Assembly (NCBI RefSeq): GCF_001509485.1
Contig: NZ_LLZI01000113.1
Location: 1-64,000 of the forward strand
Length of the DNA stretch: 64,000 nucleotides
Direction of reading: 5' to 3'
Source: Streptomyces sp. NRRL F-4489
Lineage (GTDB): Bacteria > Actinomycetota > Actinomycetes > Streptomycetales > Streptomycetaceae
The translations under genes and the position numbers were made by a program. This document shows, piece after piece, positions 63,440 to 64,000 of this stretch (positions are counted from its first letter, which is position 1; each line of letters starts with the position of its first letter). The notes beneath the pieces are model-generated. The model ran no database searches. It was not told where the DNA came from and saw nothing but the letters and a program-made list of their open reading frames with translations.

Positions 63440-64000
63440 TCAGCGCTCGACCTCGCCGCGGATGAACTTCTCGACGTTCTCCCGCGCCTCGTCGTCGAAG
63501 TACTGCACGGGCGGGGACTTCATGAAGTACGAGGAGGCCGAGAGGATCGGCCCGCCGATGCCCCGGTCCTTGGCGATCTTGGCGGCGCGCAGCGCGTCGA
63601 TGATGACGCCCGCGGAGTTCGGGGAGTCCCAGACCTCGAGCTTGTACTCGAGGTTCAGCGGAACGTCGCCGAAGGCGCGGCCCTCGAGGCGGACGTAGGC
63701 CCACTTGCGGTCGTCCAGCCAGGCCACGTAGTCCGACGGGCCGATGTGGACGTTCTTCTCGCCGAGGTCCCGGTCGGGGATCTGCGAGGTGACGGCCTGG
63801 GTCTTGGAGATCTTCTTGGACTCCAGGCGCTCGCGCTCGAGCATGTTCTTGAAGTCCATGTTGCCGCCGACGTTCAGCTGCATCGTGCGGTCCAGGATGA
63901 CGCCCCGGTCCTCGAACAGCTTCGCCATGACGCGGTGCGTGATGGTGGCGCCGACCTGCGACTTGATGTCGTCGCCGACGATCGGCACACCGGCCTCGGT
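63440..64000 (-). CDS. ino1: Inositol-3-phosphate synthase, C-terminal part (truncated by window end)
   Basis: 187 residues of an open frame that continues beyond the window. [104 protein letters not shown] and [16 protein letters not shown] are the C-terminal signatures of actinobacterial myo-inositol-1-phosphate synthase. The enzyme converts glucose 6-phosphate to inositol 3-phosphate with NAD, for mycothiol and inositol lipids. About half of the usual 360 residues is visible. The true start lies outside. Confidence 0.93.
   Translation of the reverse strand, partial: TEAGVPIVGDDIKSQVGATITHRVMAKLFEDRGVILDRTMQLNVGGNMDFKNMLERERLESKKISKTQAVTSQIPDRDLGEKNVHIGPSDYVAWLDDRKWAYVRLEGRAFGDVPLNLEYKLEVWDSPNSAGVIIDALRAAKIAKDRGIGGPILSASSYFMKSPPVQYFDDEARENVEKFIRGEVER

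Overview
The window is the replication-origin region of a high-GC actinobacterium, almost certainly a Streptomyces. Evidence: strong GC bias at third codon positions, frequent GTG starts, the order rnpA-rpmH-dnaA-oriC-dnaN-gnd-recF-DUF721-gyrB-gyrA, about 19 DnaA boxes between dnaA and dnaN, a parA-parB pair with many parS sites (GTTTCACGTGAAAC), and Streptomyces-type class E sortases, CrgA and DUF5324 proteins. No rRNA operon, insertion sequence, prophage or CRISPR array was seen. Three tRNA genes (Leu-CAG, Ala-TGC, Ile-GAT) are present.

Layout. Positions 1-8 kb are accessory: a DUF2252 protein and three regulator/target pairs (MarR with a six-TM exporter-like protein, HxlR with an azoreductase, LysR with an MFS transporter), each sharing a divergent intergenic region with visible repeats or palindromes. 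Positions 8-17 kb hold tRNA-Leu and the growth and division signalling operon fhaA-fhaB-pstP-rodA-pbpA-pknB. Positions 17-22 kb hold three class E sortases around pabA, a 58-residue membrane protein, a DUF881 protein and crgA. Positions 22-30 kb hold a rhomboid protease, cyclophilin, DUF5324, tRNA-Ala, an HTH protein with a second Ser/Thr kinase, a secreted protein, DLW-39 and tRNA-Ile. Positions 30-42.4 kb are the replication core, all on the minus strand, with oriC at about 39.5-40.5 kb. Positions 42.7-49.6 kb run on the plus strand: rpmH-rnpA-yidD-yidC-jag, rsmG, parA-parB and a GNAT gene. Positions 49.7-59.5 kb run on the minus strand: trxA, trxB, an anti-sigma factor, sigM, a pseudokinase, murJ and a DUF6049 protein. 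The right end holds cca (plus), a proline/glutamine-rich membrane protein, an MFS transporter and a truncated inositol-3-phosphate synthase.

How it works together. DnaA binds oriC and probably its own promoter, DnaN and gyrase serve replication, and ParA/ParB bind parS to organise the origin. PknB, PstP, the FHA proteins, RodA, PbpA, MurJ and the MurJ-linked pseudokinase form the peptidoglycan synthesis and control set. SigM, its anti-sigma factor and thioredoxin form a stress and redox block.

The most striking signal is parS. I count 25 perfect and 3 one-mismatch sites in 43 kb. Thirteen of the perfect sites lie in two in-frame arrays inside membrane-protein genes (seven in a sortase, six at exactly 33-bp spacing in the anti-sigma factor), where each is read as the peptide VSRET. 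Most of the others lie at the 3' ends of genes, several inside terminator-like hairpins. The outermost clusters are almost equidistant from oriC.
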